Shown one piece after another: positions 63,246 to 64,000 of a stretch of 64,000 bases of DNA. The stretch's first letter is position 1. Every line of letters starts with the position of its first letter. This DNA is from Sepiola atlantica (Eukaryota; Mollusca; Cephalopoda; Sepiida; Sepiolidae), in assembly GCA_963556195.1 (NCBI GenBank), contig OY744531.1, positions 101,985,642-102,049,641 of the forward strand, read 5' to 3'. The translations under genes were made by a program, and so were the position numbers. The notes under the pieces were generated by a model. The model did not search any database, was not told where the DNA came from, and saw nothing but the letters and a program-made list of their open reading frames with translations.

Positions 63246-63605
63246 ATTTCTATTTACTTGCCTCCCCACGAGCACAGAACAGAGTTAGATAGAAGTTCGG
63301 TTTTTAATGTGAGGAAAACCAATCTCTCAAAAAGGGACACTATGGATTGGGACAAAAATTTTAATTGCCTCAGTCTAGAAGAATTTCTTATTCATCTTTA
63401 ATGACTGAGGACAGAAAAGACAAAGTGTAGTATCAGAACAGATATTACACTTTTAATTATTTTATTGCAAAAAATATAAAAATAAAATTTAAATTGGAAA
63501 CAAATAAGGCACAAGGCCATCAAAAGTGTGGGAAGTGGAATGTCGTTTGTCATCCTCTGTCTATCTTACTCTTTACTAGAAGCACTAATCACCATGATAC
63601 CACAT
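63246..63605 (-). mobile_element. U2-SINE family B, composite copy
   Basis: Minus strand: AGAGGATGACAAACGACATT, GGCCTTGTGCCTTATTTG (left half), then AAAAGTGTAATATCTGTTCT, GATACTACACTTTGTCTTTT, CTGTCCTCAGTCATTAAAGA, GTGGGGAGGCAAGTAAATAG. Same order as at 24.4 and 33.6 kb, confirming the composite structure. Confidence 0.75.
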
Positions 63606-64000
63606 TTACTTTAGGGATAAAAATCTCCAATATGTTAAAAATTTAAATTTTATTTATAAATGTATATATGTACCAATTCATTGAAACTGATGAGTGGGAC
63701 AACAAAAAACAAAGAAAAACGGTTAAGACCCTCCCAACCCTTTCATAAAGAATAGACAGCCCGCAGTAATTAAATAAACAAACAAAATAACAAACATAAA
63801 AAATGAAAACGATAAATAATTAAAAACTGGTTAAATAATTAATTTTGTAAATGTTATAAAAAATGCAAATAAATATATAAATAATTGCAAATAAATATAT
63901 AAATAATTGCAAATAAATATATAAATAATTGGAAATAAATATATAAATAATTGGAAGTAAATATAAAAAAAATGCAAATAAATATATAAATAATTGGAAA
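63606..64000 (+). repeat. SNX14 intron 10 with 22-bp AT-rich tandem repeat at the window end
   Basis: From about 63,860 units of GCAAATAAATATATAAATAA plus TT recur about six times to the window edge. The preceding 250 bp show nothing. Confidence 0.85.

Overview
This 64 kb window is nuclear DNA from an animal, most likely a mollusc. It is AT-rich and dominated by repeats. It holds two recognisable protein-coding genes whose products are typical of metazoans. The mollusc call rests on a 5S rRNA-like remnant at about 12.77 kb with the core AAGTTAAGCAACGTTGAG, on a recurring GTTATCTCCC motif, and on a short repeat at 42.9 kb (CCAGCATGGAAAATGG followed by a GAT run) that resembles SINE tails I remember from cephalopods. 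The species cannot be fixed by eye.

Layout. 0-11.4 kb: decayed non-LTR retrotransposon ends, a mariner-like MITE, a Penelope-like fragment, a 69-bp minisatellite, and the first copies of a SINE whose 5' head resembles U2 snRNA. 11.48-12.55 kb (minus): an intact, intronless NDUFAF5 gene (mitochondrial complex I assembly). 12.6-25.4 kb: more LINE tails, a 5S-like remnant, a 700-bp degenerate telomere-like tract, a very homogeneous 62-bp array inside a LINE reverse transcriptase sequence, and a 9-bp array. 25.72 kb to beyond the window end (plus): the first ten coding exons (276 codons) of SNX14, an ER-anchored sorting nexin. Its introns are large (about 10 kb for intron 1, 5 kb for intron 9) and carry most of the other repeats: a broken LINE with RT and zinc-finger parts, a 30-bp telomere-like satellite of about 48 units, a 250-bp near-perfect palindrome, a non-autonomous Helitron, tRNA-derived SINEs, solo LTR-like sequences and several fold-back elements.

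The two genes lie 13 kb apart on opposite strands and have no evident functional link. SNX14 acts at ER-lipid droplet contacts; NDUFAF5 acts in the mitochondrial matrix. I saw no CRISPR array, operon, prokaryotic island or cloverleaf tRNA gene. The main points of interest are the U2-headed SINEs and their shared TACT(CA) target-site pattern, the tandem array grown from the RT YADD region of a LINE, the intronless NDUFAF5, and the density of long inverted repeats.
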